Source of the DNA: Kofleriaceae bacterium
GTDB taxonomy: Bacteria > Myxococcota_A > Polyangia > Haliangiales > Haliangiaceae
Length of the DNA stretch: 44,988 bases
Direction: 5' to 3'
Assembly (NCBI GenBank): GCA_013368795.1
Contig: JABFXX010000673.1
Location: forward strand, 1 to 44,988
Position numbers and translations under genes: made by a program. This document shows positions 8,586 to 16,754 of the stretch, piece by piece; positions within the stretch are counted from its first letter, which is position 1; the number at the start of each line of letters is the position of its first letter. The notes beneath the pieces were generated by a model. The model ran no database searches. It was not told the DNA's origin and saw nothing but the letters and a program-made list of their open reading frames with translations.

Positions 8586-8634
8586 CCCGTCGATCCTGCC
8601 TTGGCAGCGCGCGCGTCTCCAGCCTGGGATATGA

Positions 8635-9186
8635 TTATTTCGTGAGTCGACGCGCGTAGAGCGCGCACCAGGACGCGTACTCGCGCAGGAGCCATCTCAT
8701 TGCGCGGCGGCGATCGCGATACTCCATGCTGTCGGCGATGTGCCAGACGCGGACGTCGAAGCCTTCATGGCGAAACAGGTGCGCGGCGCGCCGGCCGTGA
8801 AACGGTTGCGTCACGAGCCACAGCGACTTCACGCCCAGCGGATGGAGGAGCCGCGCCGTGTAGCGCGCGTTCTCGGCGGTCGATCGAGAGTCGTGCTCGA
8901 CGAGAACGTCGGGCACGCCGGCCGCGCGCAGCTCCTCCGCGATCGCATCGGCCTCCGCGCGCGCGCGACCTTGCGTGATCCCGCCCGTCGCCACGACGTA
9001 GCGCCCCGCGCCGGCACGCCAGAGCTCGATCGCAGCTTCGACGCGCTCCGCGAGGATCGGCGACAGCGAGCCATCGCGCCACAGCGGCGCGCCGAGCACG
9101 ACGATCGCATCGGCCGGCTCGAGCGCGTCACGAACGACGAGCGGCGCTTCTAGTACGCGAGCAATGACATCACGGACTGTCGACAC
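8635..9186 (-). CDS. YdcF/SanA-like DUF218 protein
   Basis: Small protein of 183 residues of the DUF218 (YdcF/ElyC/SanA) family. Visible motifs are ADAIVVLGAPLWRDGSLSPI, RVEAAIELW, YVVATGGITQGRARAEAD, STAENARYTARLL and LVTQPFHGRRA, in the usual order for this nucleotide-binding-like fold. Members are linked to envelope and peptidoglycan homeostasis, but their chemistry is unsettled. Unlike many relatives, it has no N-terminal TM helix. The start is a GTG at 9184-9186, inside the last codons of the M28 peptidase gene (17-nt overlap). No better start lies downstream before the conserved core. Confidence 0.82.
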   Translation of the reverse strand: MSTVRDVIARVLEAPLVVRDALEPADAIVVLGAPLWRDGSLSPILAERVEAAIELWRAGAGRYVVATGGITQGRARAEADAIAEELRAAGVPDVLVEHDSRSTAENARYTARLLHPLGVKSLWLVTQPFHGRRAAHLFRHEGFDVRVWHIADSMEYRDRRRAMRWLLREYASWCALYARRLTK

Positions 9187-10621
9187 GGTCCGGCATGTCG
9201 GCGACGACGTAGGCCATCACCGCGACCGCCGCGACCATGTCGGAGATGTCCTGCGGCTTGACCTTGTCGAGCGTATCGGCGTCGGTGTGGTGATAGTCGA
9301 AGTAGGCGTGGCCGTCGACGTCGAGCCCGACCTGCGGCACGCCCGCGGGTGCCATCGGCTCGATATCCGCGCCGCCGTGGCCGTTCGGCGTGATGCGCGA
9401 TGCGCCGAAGCCGCGTAGCAGCGACGCGATGTCGGTCATCCGCGTCTGCATGCGTCCGAGCGCGTCCTTGTCCTTGTGGCCGATGCCGAACCCGCGCGGC
9501 GCGAAGCCGCCGAAGTCGCTCTCGAGCGCGAACACGGTCTTGCCGAGCTCGGCCTGGTGCGCCGCCGCGTAGCCCTTGCCGCCGCGCAGGCCGTTCTCCT
9601 CGTTCGTGAACAGCACGATGCGGATCGTGCGGCGCGGCTTCAGGCCGAGCTGCTTCAGCAGCTTGCCGGCCTGCATCATCGTGACGATGCCGGCGCCGTC
9701 GTCGTGCGCGCCCTGGCCGACGTCCCACGAATCGATGTGGCCGCTGATCACGACGACCTCGTCGGGCTTCTCGCTACCTTTGATCTCGCCGATCACGTTG
9801 GCCGATTCGGCCTCGGGCATGTCCTGGGTCTCGATGCGCAGCCGCATCGTGACCGTGCCCTTCGACGCGAGCCGATCGAGCAGCTCGGCATCCTCGATCG
9901 TGATCGAAGCCGTCGGGATCTTCGGCTGGTCCTTGTCGTAGCGCATCGCGCCGGTGTGCAGCGTGTGGAGGCTCTTCGCGGTGACCGAGCGAACGAGCGC
10001 GGCGACCGCGCCTCGCTTGGCCGCCTGCGATGCGCCACCGCCGCGGTACTGCACGGTCTGGCCGTAGCCGCTGCCGGTCTCCTCGCTGTAGGCCGGCATC
10101 GCGACGTTGTAGACGACGATCGCGCCCTTCACCTGCTCGGCCTTGGCGTCGAGCTCCTTCCAGTCGTGGACGACGACGACTGGCGCGGTGATGCCGCCCT
10201 TCGGCGTCGACACGCTACCGCCGAGCGCGAGCACGCCGACGTGGCGCGCGATCGGTGCGGTGATCGCACCGTCGGCTTCGCCGCGAACCCAGTGCGGGAC
10301 CATGACCTTCTCGGTGCGAACCTCGAGGCCGTCGTCCTTCATCGCCTGCGCCGCCCACGCGATCGCCTTGTCGAGCGCGGGCGAACCGGCGAGCCGGGCA
10401 CCGATCGTGTCGGTGAGGACTTCGAGCTTGGCGTACGCGCCGCGGTCGGCGCGCGCCGTCGCGATGATCTTCGCGGCGACGTCGCGGTAGCGGTCGGCGA
10501 TCGGCGTCGGGAACTTCGGCTGGACCGACGCGGTGTCGTTGACCCAGTTGGGCGTCGCGGCCGTATAGCCGGTCGGCGTACAGGCGCAGGCAAACATGGC
10601 GAGAGCGATGGCGGACTTCAC
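9170..10621 (-). CDS. M28-family zinc aminopeptidase/carboxypeptidase, exported
   Basis: Exported peptidase of 483 residues. The N-terminus (MKSAIALAMFACACTPTGYT) is a short signal with a possible lipoprotein cysteine (Cys12 or Cys14; neither gives a textbook lipobox). A PA-type insert around 120-215 is followed by the M28 catalytic core: SGHIDSWDVGQGAHDDGAG (Zn ligands His295 and Asp307), TNEENGLRGG (Glu341/342 base and ligand), ESDFGG (Asp369) and DYHHTDADT (His444/445). The arrangement is like plasma glutamate carboxypeptidase/CPQ. The start codon is GTG, forming a GTGA overlap with the stop of the upstream membrane-protein gene. The YdcF-like gene overlaps its 3' end, so these genes are probably cotranscribed. 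Confidence 0.9.
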   Translation of the reverse strand: MKSAIALAMFACACTPTGYTAATPNWVNDTASVQPKFPTPIADRYRDVAAKIIATARADRGAYAKLEVLTDTIGARLAGSPALDKAIAWAAQAMKDDGLEVRTEKVMVPHWVRGEADGAITAPIARHVGVLALGGSVSTPKGGITAPVVVVHDWKELDAKAEQVKGAIVVYNVAMPAYSEETGSGYGQTVQYRGGGASQAAKRGAVAALVRSVTAKSLHTLHTGAMRYDKDQPKIPTASITIEDAELLDRLASKGTVTMRLRIETQDMPEAESANVIGEIKGSEKPDEVVVISGHIDSWDVGQGAHDDGAGIVTMMQAGKLLKQLGLKPRRTIRIVLFTNEENGLRGGKGYAAAHQAELGKTVFALESDFGGFAPRGFGIGHKDKDALGRMQTRMTDIASLLRGFGASRITPNGHGGADIEPMAPAGVPQVGLDVDGHAYFDYHHTDADTLDKVKPQDISDMVAAVAVMAYVVADMPDRVDSP

Positions 10622-12249
10622 GACTCGGCCTCCAGCGTGGTCGGCTCCGCCGGGACGGTAGCAGTGATTCCACGCGAAGCGATCTCGGCGAGCAGGTCGA
10701 CGATCGCGACGAGCCGGTCGGCGGTCGCGGTGCGCCCGAGCGCGAGATCAGACAACGGCATCGGGTGATCGAGCGGTGCGCCGCGGCCGGGATAGACGCG
10801 GTAGCGCAGGCCGTCGGCCTCCCAGAACGCGAGCCAGCCGTCGAGCGTCGCGACCGCACGGGCGCGCGTCTCCTCGTCGAGCAGCTTGTCGAGGACCTGG
10901 CGATTGCCGCGCGCCTTGAAGCGCTCGTCGAACGGCGCGTCGCCCGTCTTGAACAGTGGCGCCGCCGGCGGCCCCGCCGGGTTGACGCCGAGCGCGCGCG
11001 GCGGAATCGCCCACAATGTCAGCGTCGCGCCGCGCATCTCGTCGTGCTCGCGGCCGAGGACGACGTCGAGCGCGATCACGCTGCCGTCGATGCGCTCGAT
11101 CCGCGTACGCACCGGCAGGCCATCCTTGTCGCCGATGATCACCGACGACGAGAGCCCGCCCTCGCCGCGCGTCGTCAGCGTATGGACGTTCGTGAGCGAG
11201 CGCTCGAGGCCCGCCTTGACGGTACCGATGTAGCTCGACCACGCGGCGTCGGCGATCGGCGGCGTCTCCGAGGTGAGCGGCAGCGCGGCGAGCTCCTCCT
11301 CGCGCACGCGCTTGACCGCATCGGCGACCAGCGCGATGCCGAGCAGCGGCAAGAGATAGTGATTGGGCCAGCGGAAGCCGTAGCCGCCGAGGATCACGAG
11401 CGCGATGCCGACGCCGATGCGGCGCCGCGCCGGGCTCCCCGCCGTCGCACACGACGCGAGCGTCCACGCCAGCGTCGCGACCGCGAGCAGGTAGAGCGCG
11501 AGCCGCGGATCCGCCTGGCCCTGATTGAGCTCGACGCCGATCGCGAGCGCCGCGGCCTTGGCGACCTTCAGGTAGTACGTGCGTGCGATGACCGCGCCGA
11601 CGGCGGCGATCGTCATCGCGAACAGGATCGGGCCGGGCCGCGTGACCGCGCGCGCGAACGGCCGCGGCGCGAACACGTACGGCGAGACCAGCGCGACGAG
11701 GCTCAGCGCCATGACGCCCGACTTCGTGATCTCCGCGCCCGGCCCGTCGAACACGCCCTCGGGCCAGACATACTTCGCGCCGATCACGGCGGCGGTGTGA
11801 AGGAGCAGCGGGATCGCGAGCGCGACGAGGCCGAGCTGCGCGCCGAGGTCGCGGCCTTTGCCGATGCCGCTCGCGACGAGCAGGATCGCCGCCGCGCCGA
11901 ATGCGAGCTCGAGCGGGAACGACAGCGCCGCCGGCGCTGCGATGACGAGCGGGATCGCGGCGAGCACGGCCGCACCGGCGAACACGACCTGCGCGACGAT
12001 GTCGCGGATCGCGGGCCGGTCGCGCAGCACGGCGACGACGCGCGCACCGACGACGAATGCCGCGAGCGTGCCTGCGAAATAGAACAGGAACAGCCCGGTG
12101 TAATCGAGGACCGTGTGCCACGTCGGCGGCGTGCCCTTCGCGGGCCGCAGCATCGGCACGGCGACGCGGTTGATCGCGACCTCGAGGAAGGCGACGAGCA
12201 GGAGGATGTTTACGGGGGCAAAACCCCCTGCTTGGCGCCTTGAAGACAA
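10618..12249 (-). CDS. Polytopic membrane protein with cytosolic C-terminal domain, unknown function
   Basis: Not recognised. Protein of 543 residues with about nine to ten hydrophobic segments in residues 12-315 (for example NILLLVAFLEVAINRVAV, YTGLFLFYFAGTLAAFVV, LLPLLGIALVADAV). A soluble domain of about 220 residues follows, containing RTRIERIDGSVIALDVVLG and FDERFKARGN. The soluble part resembles the small conserved domains that trail membrane anchors in several myxobacterial proteins of unknown function, but no family can be named. The only in-frame start that keeps the first helix intact is TTG at 12247-12249, and no clear ribosome site precedes it, so the N-terminus is uncertain. Its stop overlaps the peptidase start, linking the two genes. 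Confidence 0.7.
   Translation of the reverse strand: MSSRRQAGGFAPVNILLLVAFLEVAINRVAVPMLRPAKGTPPTWHTVLDYTGLFLFYFAGTLAAFVVGARVVAVLRDRPAIRDIVAQVVFAGAAVLAAIPLVIAAPAALSFPLELAFGAAAILLVASGIGKGRDLGAQLGLVALAIPLLLHTAAVIGAKYVWPEGVFDGPGAEITKSGVMALSLVALVSPYVFAPRPFARAVTRPGPILFAMTIAAVGAVIARTYYLKVAKAAALAIGVELNQGQADPRLALYLLAVATLAWTLASCATAGSPARRRIGVGIALVILGGYGFRWPNHYLLPLLGIALVADAVKRVREEELAALPLTSETPPIADAAWSSYIGTVKAGLERSLTNVHTLTTRGEGGLSSSVIIGDKDGLPVRTRIERIDGSVIALDVVLGREHDEMRGATLTLWAIPPRALGVNPAGPPAAPLFKTGDAPFDERFKARGNRQVLDKLLDEETRARAVATLDGWLAFWEADGLRYRVYPGRGAPLDHPMPLSDLALGRTATADRLVAIVDLLAEIASRGITATVPAEPTTLEAES
12214..12228. repeat. Perfect 5-bp GC hairpin with 5-nt loop at the 5' end of the membrane-protein gene
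   Basis: GGGGG-CAAAA-CCCCC on the plus strand. Transcribed from the minus strand it forms a short G:C stem about 21 nt inside the proposed TTG start. It could hamper or pause early elongation, or mark a leader if the true start is further downstream. Coding sequence alone could also produce it. Confidence 0.4.
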
Positions 12250-12371
12250 CTGCGAAAAACGTAGCGTTGTGGATAGTTTGCGTCAAGGCAGACTGCCCCG
12301 CGGCTCCCGACTTACGAGGACTGTTCGGGAAAAACTGGGCCTGGCGATCACGGCACGCGAAGATCGTCGCC

Positions 12372-13091
12372 GTGAGGCTCTCTCTGCCCCTCGTGTGTGC
12401 CCTGGCGTTCGCCGACGCCGCCGCGGCCGCGCCGCGCGTCGTTATCGATCCGGGCCACGGCGGTTCGAACCTCGGCGCTCAGAACGTCGGCACCGGCCTT
12501 CGCGAGAAGCAGGTCACGCTCGCGCTCGCGAAGCAGGTCGCGGCGAAGCTGCGGGAGCGCGGCATCGAGGTCACGCTCACGCGCACGCAGGATCGGACGC
12601 TGACGCTGCGCCAGCGCGTCGACATCGCCGACAAGGTGCCCGCCGACATCTTCGTCAGCATCCACGCGAACGCGTCGCCGGCGCGTACCCAGACGGGCTA
12701 CGAGACGTTCGTGCTGACCGCGAAGGGCGTCGACGTCGACGGCCGCGCGCTCCGCAGCGACACGACGACGCCCAGGCCCGGCGTCGATCCGGAGATCGCG
12801 CTCGTCCTCGACGATGTCGAGCGTGGCGCCGCGCAATGGGAGGCCGCCGAGCTCGCCGCCCGGATGCAGAAGGCGATCCGCGCGCGCCGGGGCGCCGACG
12901 GCGATCGCGGCGTTCGCCAGGATGCACACCACGTCCGGCTCGGCGCGACGATGCCCGCCGTGCTCGTCGAGGTCGGCTTCATCGATCACCCGATCGAGGG
13001 ACGTCAGCTCGCCGAACCCGGCGTGCAGGCCCAGCTCGCGAGCGCGATCGCCGAGGCGATCGAGGATCAGCTCGCCGACCTCGCCGACTAG
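12372..13091 (+). CDS. N-acetylmuramoyl-L-alanine amidase (Amidase_3), exported
   Basis: Zinc amidase that cleaves the MurNAc-L-Ala bond of peptidoglycan, 240 residues from a GTG at 12372. This start gives a clean signal peptide (VRLSLPLVCALAFADAAAAA) running straight into the catalytic domain, which the ATG at 12240 would not. Zn site and catalytic residues: VVIDPGHGGSNLGA (first His), LREKQVTLALAK (Glu ligand), FVSIHANAS (second His) and VLVEVGFIDHP (catalytic Glu). It is a stand-alone domain without AMIN or SPOR repeats. It is transcribed divergently from the unknown membrane protein. Its TAG stop overlaps that of the convergent kinase gene by two bases (CTAG at 13088-13091). Confidence 0.92.
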   Translation: MRLSLPLVCALAFADAAAAAPRVVIDPGHGGSNLGAQNVGTGLREKQVTLALAKQVAAKLRERGIEVTLTRTQDRTLTLRQRVDIADKVPADIFVSIHANASPARTQTGYETFVLTAKGVDVDGRALRSDTTTPRPGVDPEIALVLDDVERGAAQWEAAELAARMQKAIRARRGADGDRGVRQDAHHVRLGATMPAVLVEVGFIDHPIEGRQLAEPGVQAQLASAIAEAIEDQLADLAD

Positions 13092-14647
13092 GCCGTCGGC
13101 CGCGGCCACGGCAGCTCGACGACAAACTTCGCACCCGGTTCGGCGTTCGCCAGGCGCAGCGAGCCGCCGTGCGCGAGCGCGTTCTGCCGCGCGATGAACA
13201 AGCCGAGGCCGAGGCCGCCGTAGTTGCGCGACGACACCGCGCGCTCGAACGGGCCGAAGATGCGCTCCTGCTCCGAGTCGGGGATGCCGGGACCGTGATC
13301 CTGGATCGCGATCTCGATGCTCTCCTTGCGCGCGGCGACCGTGACTTCGACCGGCGCGTGCGACGCGTACTTGATCGCGTTGACGAGCAGGTTGTCGACG
13401 ATCTGTTCGACGCGCAGCCGGTCCCACCGGCCGACGATCGGCCCCGCTGCATCGAGCGAGACCGTGACGCCGGCGCCGGTCGCGAGCTCGGCGATGCGAT
13501 CGATCACGTCGCGAATCGCCTCGATCATGTCGAAGACCTGCGGCTGGAGGACGAGCCGGCCGCCGGTGATCCTCGACACGTTGAGCAGGCTGTCGACGAG
13601 CGTGACGAGCCGACCGGTCTGGCGAAGCGCCGATGACATCTTGTGCTCGACGCGCGACGCCGACCCCATCGCGCCGGATGCGCGTAGCTCCTTCTCGAGG
13701 CCATCGAGACGCAGGCCGAGCGTCGTGAGCGGCGTCCTCAGCTCGTGGGATGCGATCGACAGGAACTCGTCGCGTGCGCGCACGGCGCTCTTCGCGGTCT
13801 CGGCCGCGCGCTTGAGCGCGTCGCAGTCGGTGAACGTGCCGAGCCAGCCGACGAGCTTGCGCGACGACGGATCGTACTCGGGCACGGCGCGACACAGGTG
13901 CCAGCCGAGGTGGTTGTCGCGGCGGCGCAGCTTGAACTCGAGCTCGAACACCTGGCTCTGCTCGATGCCCTTCCTCCATGCCTGCGCGAACGACGCGAGG
14001 TCCTCGCGATCGATGCACGTCCGCCACGCGCCGCTCGCCGGCTCGCGCAGGTCGCCCGTGTAGTCGTACCAGCGGTGGTTGAAGTAGCCGATGTTGCCGT
14101 CGGGATCCGCGGTCCACACGATCTGCGGGATCGCCTCGGCGAGGTTGCGATAACGCGTCTCGCTCGCCATCCGCAGCGCCGCGACCTCGTGCTCGCGCTC
14201 GCGCTGCTGGGCGCGCCGCAGCTCTGCCGCCTGCTCGAGGATGCGCAGGTCCTTGCGAAACAGCTCGACGAAGATCGCCACCTTCGCGCGCAGGATGTCG
14301 GGGTCGAGCGGCTTCAACAGGTAGTCGACCGCGCCGACCGAGTAGCCGCGGTAGCTGACCGCCTGGTCGCTCGCCGTCAGGAAGATGATCGGCGTGTGCC
14401 GCGAGCGCTCGCGCTGCTTGATCAGCGTCGCGAGCTCGAACCCGTCCATCTCGGGCATCACGACGTCGATCAGGATCACCGCGAAGTCGCGCTCGAGCAG
14501 CCTGCGCAGCGCCTCGGCGCCCGACGTCACGCACACGAGCTTGTAGTCGTTCGACGCGAGGATCGACTCGATCGCGACGAGGTTCTCGTGCCGATCGTCG
14601 ACGACGAGCAGCTCGATCGACTTCGGTTCTTTCGCGCGGCGCGCCAT
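13088..14647 (-). CDS. REC-PAS-HisKA-HATPase hybrid histidine kinase
   Basis: Cytosolic hybrid kinase of 519 residues with the receiver at the N-terminus. REC 12-125: acidic pair VVDDRHEN, phospho-acceptor Asp61 (LIDVVMPEMDGF), Lys112 in LLKPLDP. A coiled segment (130-160) is followed by a PAS fold of about 165-275 (EAIPQIVWTADPDGNIGYFN, GWLGTFTDCDALKRA). HisKA phospho-acceptor is His301 (SIASHELRTPLTTL). HATPase has N (NLLVNAIKYA), G1 (DHGPGIPD) and G2 (NYGGLGLGLFIARQ) boxes. No TM. Its ATG overlaps the stop of the upstream NtrB-like kinase (ATGA), so the two are made together. It lies within the signalling island; partner and signal are unknown. Confidence 0.92.
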   Translation of the reverse strand: MARRAKEPKSIELLVVDDRHENLVAIESILASNDYKLVCVTSGAEALRRLLERDFAVILIDVVMPEMDGFELATLIKQRERSRHTPIIFLTASDQAVSYRGYSVGAVDYLLKPLDPDILRAKVAIFVELFRKDLRILEQAAELRRAQQREREHEVAALRMASETRYRNLAEAIPQIVWTADPDGNIGYFNHRWYDYTGDLREPASGAWRTCIDREDLASFAQAWRKGIEQSQVFELEFKLRRRDNHLGWHLCRAVPEYDPSSRKLVGWLGTFTDCDALKRAAETAKSAVRARDEFLSIASHELRTPLTTLGLRLDGLEKELRASGAMGSASRVEHKMSSALRQTGRLVTLVDSLLNVSRITGGRLVLQPQVFDMIEAIRDVIDRIAELATGAGVTVSLDAAGPIVGRWDRLRVEQIVDNLLVNAIKYASHAPVEVTVAARKESIEIAIQDHGPGIPDSEQERIFGPFERAVSSRNYGGLGLGLFIARQNALAHGGSLRLANAEPGAKFVVELPWPRPTA

Positions 14648-15774
14648 CAGCTTGGCTGGCTGGAGATCGGTGGCAAGCGGATCCGGAACGTCGAACCACG
14701 GCCCGGATCGCTCGTGACGGTCAGCGAGCCGCCGAACGAGCGGATGATGCTGTGGCTGATCGATAGACCGAGCCCCGTGCCATGGCCGACGGGTTTGGTC
14801 GAGAAGAACGGCTCGAAGATCCGCTGTTGCAGGTGGACCGGGATGCCCTCGCCGCTGTCGGCGATCTCGATCGAGAGGCCGCCGGCCGAATCGACGCCGG
14901 CGACCACGCGGATCTCGTTGTCCTCGGGGTTGCCCTCCGGGATCGCCTGGACCGCATTGGTGAGCAGATTCAGGAACACCTGGCCGAGCCCGCCCTCGTT
15001 CGCGATCACCATCGGGAACGTCTCGAAGTGAGTCGTCAGCTTCGCGCGCAGCTTCACGTCGTGGGCGACGAGCCGGATCGCCGCCTCGAGCGGGCCGCGG
15101 ACATCGATCGGGACGAGACCGCGATCGTCGGGGCGCGAGAAGCTGCGAATCGCGCGCGTGACGCCGCTGATCCGCTCCGCTCCGTCGAGCGCGGTGCGCG
15201 TGAGCGACTTCACCTGATCGATCACGCCGCGGTTCTCGTCGGTCGCGATCGTGTCGAGCAGCTTCATCGCGTGCGCGAGCTCGATCAGGACGTACGTCAG
15301 CGGGTTGTTGATCTCGTGCGCGAGGCCCGCGGCGAGCGTGCCGAGCGCGGCGAGCCGCTCGGTCTGCGCGACCCTCGCGAAGTTCGCCTTGCGCTCGTGC
15401 GCGTTGACCACGCCGTCGATCGCGTGGACGAGCGTGTCGGCGTCGAACGGCTTGCGCACGTAGAGGTCGGCATTCACCGCGAGCGCCGCCGGGGTATCGC
15501 TCGCCGAGATGACGACGACCGGCGTGTCGGCGATCGCCGGCTCTTGCCGCTGCGCGACCCGGAACTGCCAGCCGTCGAGCTTCGGCATCATCAGGTCGAG
15601 CACGACCACATCGGGGTGGAACCTGCGCATCTTCTCCAGGCCGAGCGCGCCGTCGCTCGCCGTCACGACCTCGTGGCCGTTCTCGACGAGCGCCTCCTCG
15701 AGCGCCTGGCGCAGATCGATATCGTCTTCCACCAGCAGGATCCTGCGTCCCGTGGGGTTGCCAGACTCATCCAT
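14647..15774 (-). CDS. REC-HisKA-HATPase hybrid kinase (NtrB/ZraS-like core)
   Basis: Cytosolic protein of 375 residues. REC 10-125: LLVEDDIDLRQAL, Asp60 (VVLDLMMPKLDGW), Lys108 (LYVRKPFDADTL). The kinase core is of the HPK4/NtrB type: LAALGTLAAGLAHEINNPLTYV with His153, N box VFLNLLTNAVQAIPEG, G1 ADSGEGIP, F box IFEPFFSTKPVG and G2 GTGLGLSISHSI. There is no sensor domain, so the input is probably phosphorylation of its own receiver by another kinase. It is the first gene of a minus-strand pair, with about 200 nt separating it from the divergent receiver gene at 15977. Translation of the next kinase is coupled by ATGA. Confidence 0.92.
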   Translation of the reverse strand: MDESGNPTGRRILLVEDDIDLRQALEEALVENGHEVVTASDGALGLEKMRRFHPDVVVLDLMMPKLDGWQFRVAQRQEPAIADTPVVVISASDTPAALAVNADLYVRKPFDADTLVHAIDGVVNAHERKANFARVAQTERLAALGTLAAGLAHEINNPLTYVLIELAHAMKLLDTIATDENRGVIDQVKSLTRTALDGAERISGVTRAIRSFSRPDDRGLVPIDVRGPLEAAIRLVAHDVKLRAKLTTHFETFPMVIANEGGLGQVFLNLLTNAVQAIPEGNPEDNEIRVVAGVDSAGGLSIEIADSGEGIPVHLQQRIFEPFFSTKPVGHGTGLGLSISHSIIRSFGGSLTVTSDPGRGSTFRIRLPPISSQPS

Positions 15775-15976
15775 GTTTGCCTCTTACGACGCACGTCGCG
15801 GCCCTCTTGCCTGCAACGCGCGAGAGCGAGCGTATCGCGATCGCGCGCGGTGATCAGCCGCTCGCGAGATCGCAAGCGCGGTCACAAAGCGCAGCGTGAG
15901 TCGCGTCGAATGCGCACACGAGCGCACTCGCACACCGTCGTGCGCGAGGACGAGAACGCGTCATGATGAGAGCGAG

Positions 15977-16360
15977 ATGAGCTTCTCCACGACACGCCGG
16001 CGCATCCTGCTCGTCGACGACGATCGCGTCGTCGCGACCGCGATCGCACGCGAGCTCGCCGATCACGAGGTCACGATCGCGCTTGGCGGTGCCGAGGCGC
16101 TCGACGTGCTCGGTCGGACGATCGCGTTCGATCTCGTGCTCTGCGATCTCGTGATGCCCGAGATCAGCGGCATCGAGGTCCACGGTTTCGTGAAGACGCA
16201 GCGCCCCGAGTTGCTCGAGCGCTTCGTCGTGATGACCGGCGGCGCATCGACGCCGAAGGCGCGCGCGTTCCTCTCGGGGGAAGGGCCACGCGTGATCGAG
16301 AAGCCGTTCACGATGGGCGAGCTGAGAGGCATCGTCGAGTCGACGCCGGTCGCGAGCTGA
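15977..16360 (+). CDS. Stand-alone response regulator receiver
   Basis: Single REC domain, 127 residues (CheY-like length, no output domain). Motifs: ILLVDDDRVVA (acidic pair), phospho-acceptor Asp57 (LVLCDLVMPEISG), VMTGGAS (conserved Thr/Ser strand) and Lys109 (RVIEKPFTMGEL). ATG 15977, with GAG-rich sequence just upstream, gives the domain without excess. An upstream in-frame ATG at 15896 would add only low-complexity residues. It is divergent from the NtrB-like kinase and convergent with the next receiver gene (stops one base apart). A plausible partner of the neighbouring kinases, or a phosphate shuttle or sink. Confidence 0.88.
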   Translation: MSFSTTRRRILLVDDDRVVATAIARELADHEVTIALGGAEALDVLGRTIAFDLVLCDLVMPEISGIEVHGFVKTQRPELLERFVVMTGGASTPKARAFLSGEGPRVIEKPFTMGELRGIVESTPVAS

Positions 16361-16361
16361 C

Positions 16362-16754
16362 TCACGAGCACGCGCGACATTCCGGGTTCTCCGCGCAGTA
16401 CCGATTCGCGACATCGAGCAGCGACTTGAGCGACATCGGCTTCTTGACGAAGCCCTGGACCTGGTCGAGCACGTTCCCGGCCTCCGATGCCCACGCCGAG
16501 ATGATGACGACCGGGACGGTCGCGAGCACGCGCGTCTGCCGCAGCACGGAGAGGAACTCTCCGCCGCTCATCACCGGCATCATCAGGTCGAGCAGGATCA
16601 CGCACGGCCGGTCGATCTCGTGGATGAGATCGAGCGCCTCCTTTCCGTTGCCTGCGGTGACGACGGAGTAGCCGCCACCGACGAGGATGTCGCGTACGGT
16701 CTCGAGGATATCGATGTCATCGTCGACGACCATGATCGGCACCTTCGCGTTCAT
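16362..16754 (-). CDS. Stand-alone response regulator receiver
   Basis: Single REC domain of 130 residues: IMVVDDDIDILETV (acidic residues), Asp56 (VILLDLMMPVMSGG), VVIISAWAS, Lys105 (GFVKKPMSLKSLL). A short Cys-bearing tail (YCAENPECRACS) is unusual for a CheY-like protein and could bind metal or form disulfides (inference). The start is the ATG at 16752-16754. It overlaps the stop of the upstream kinase (ATGA) and is preceded by a perfect AAGGAGGTG. It is the last gene of a three-gene unit: poly-HAMP kinase, PAS kinase, receiver. Confidence 0.9.
   Translation of the reverse strand: MNAKVPIMVVDDDIDILETVRDILVGGGYSVVTAGNGKEALDLIHEIDRPCVILLDLMMPVMSGGEFLSVLRQTRVLATVPVVIISAWASEAGNVLDQVQGFVKKPMSLKSLLDVANRYCAENPECRACS

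Noticed and set aside
15775..15976. Possible small gene in the gap between the NtrB-like kinase and the divergent receiver
   Set aside because: Only short Arg/Ser-rich frames without hydrophobic or domain features. It is better seen as a divergent promoter region, though I could not place convincing promoter boxes.
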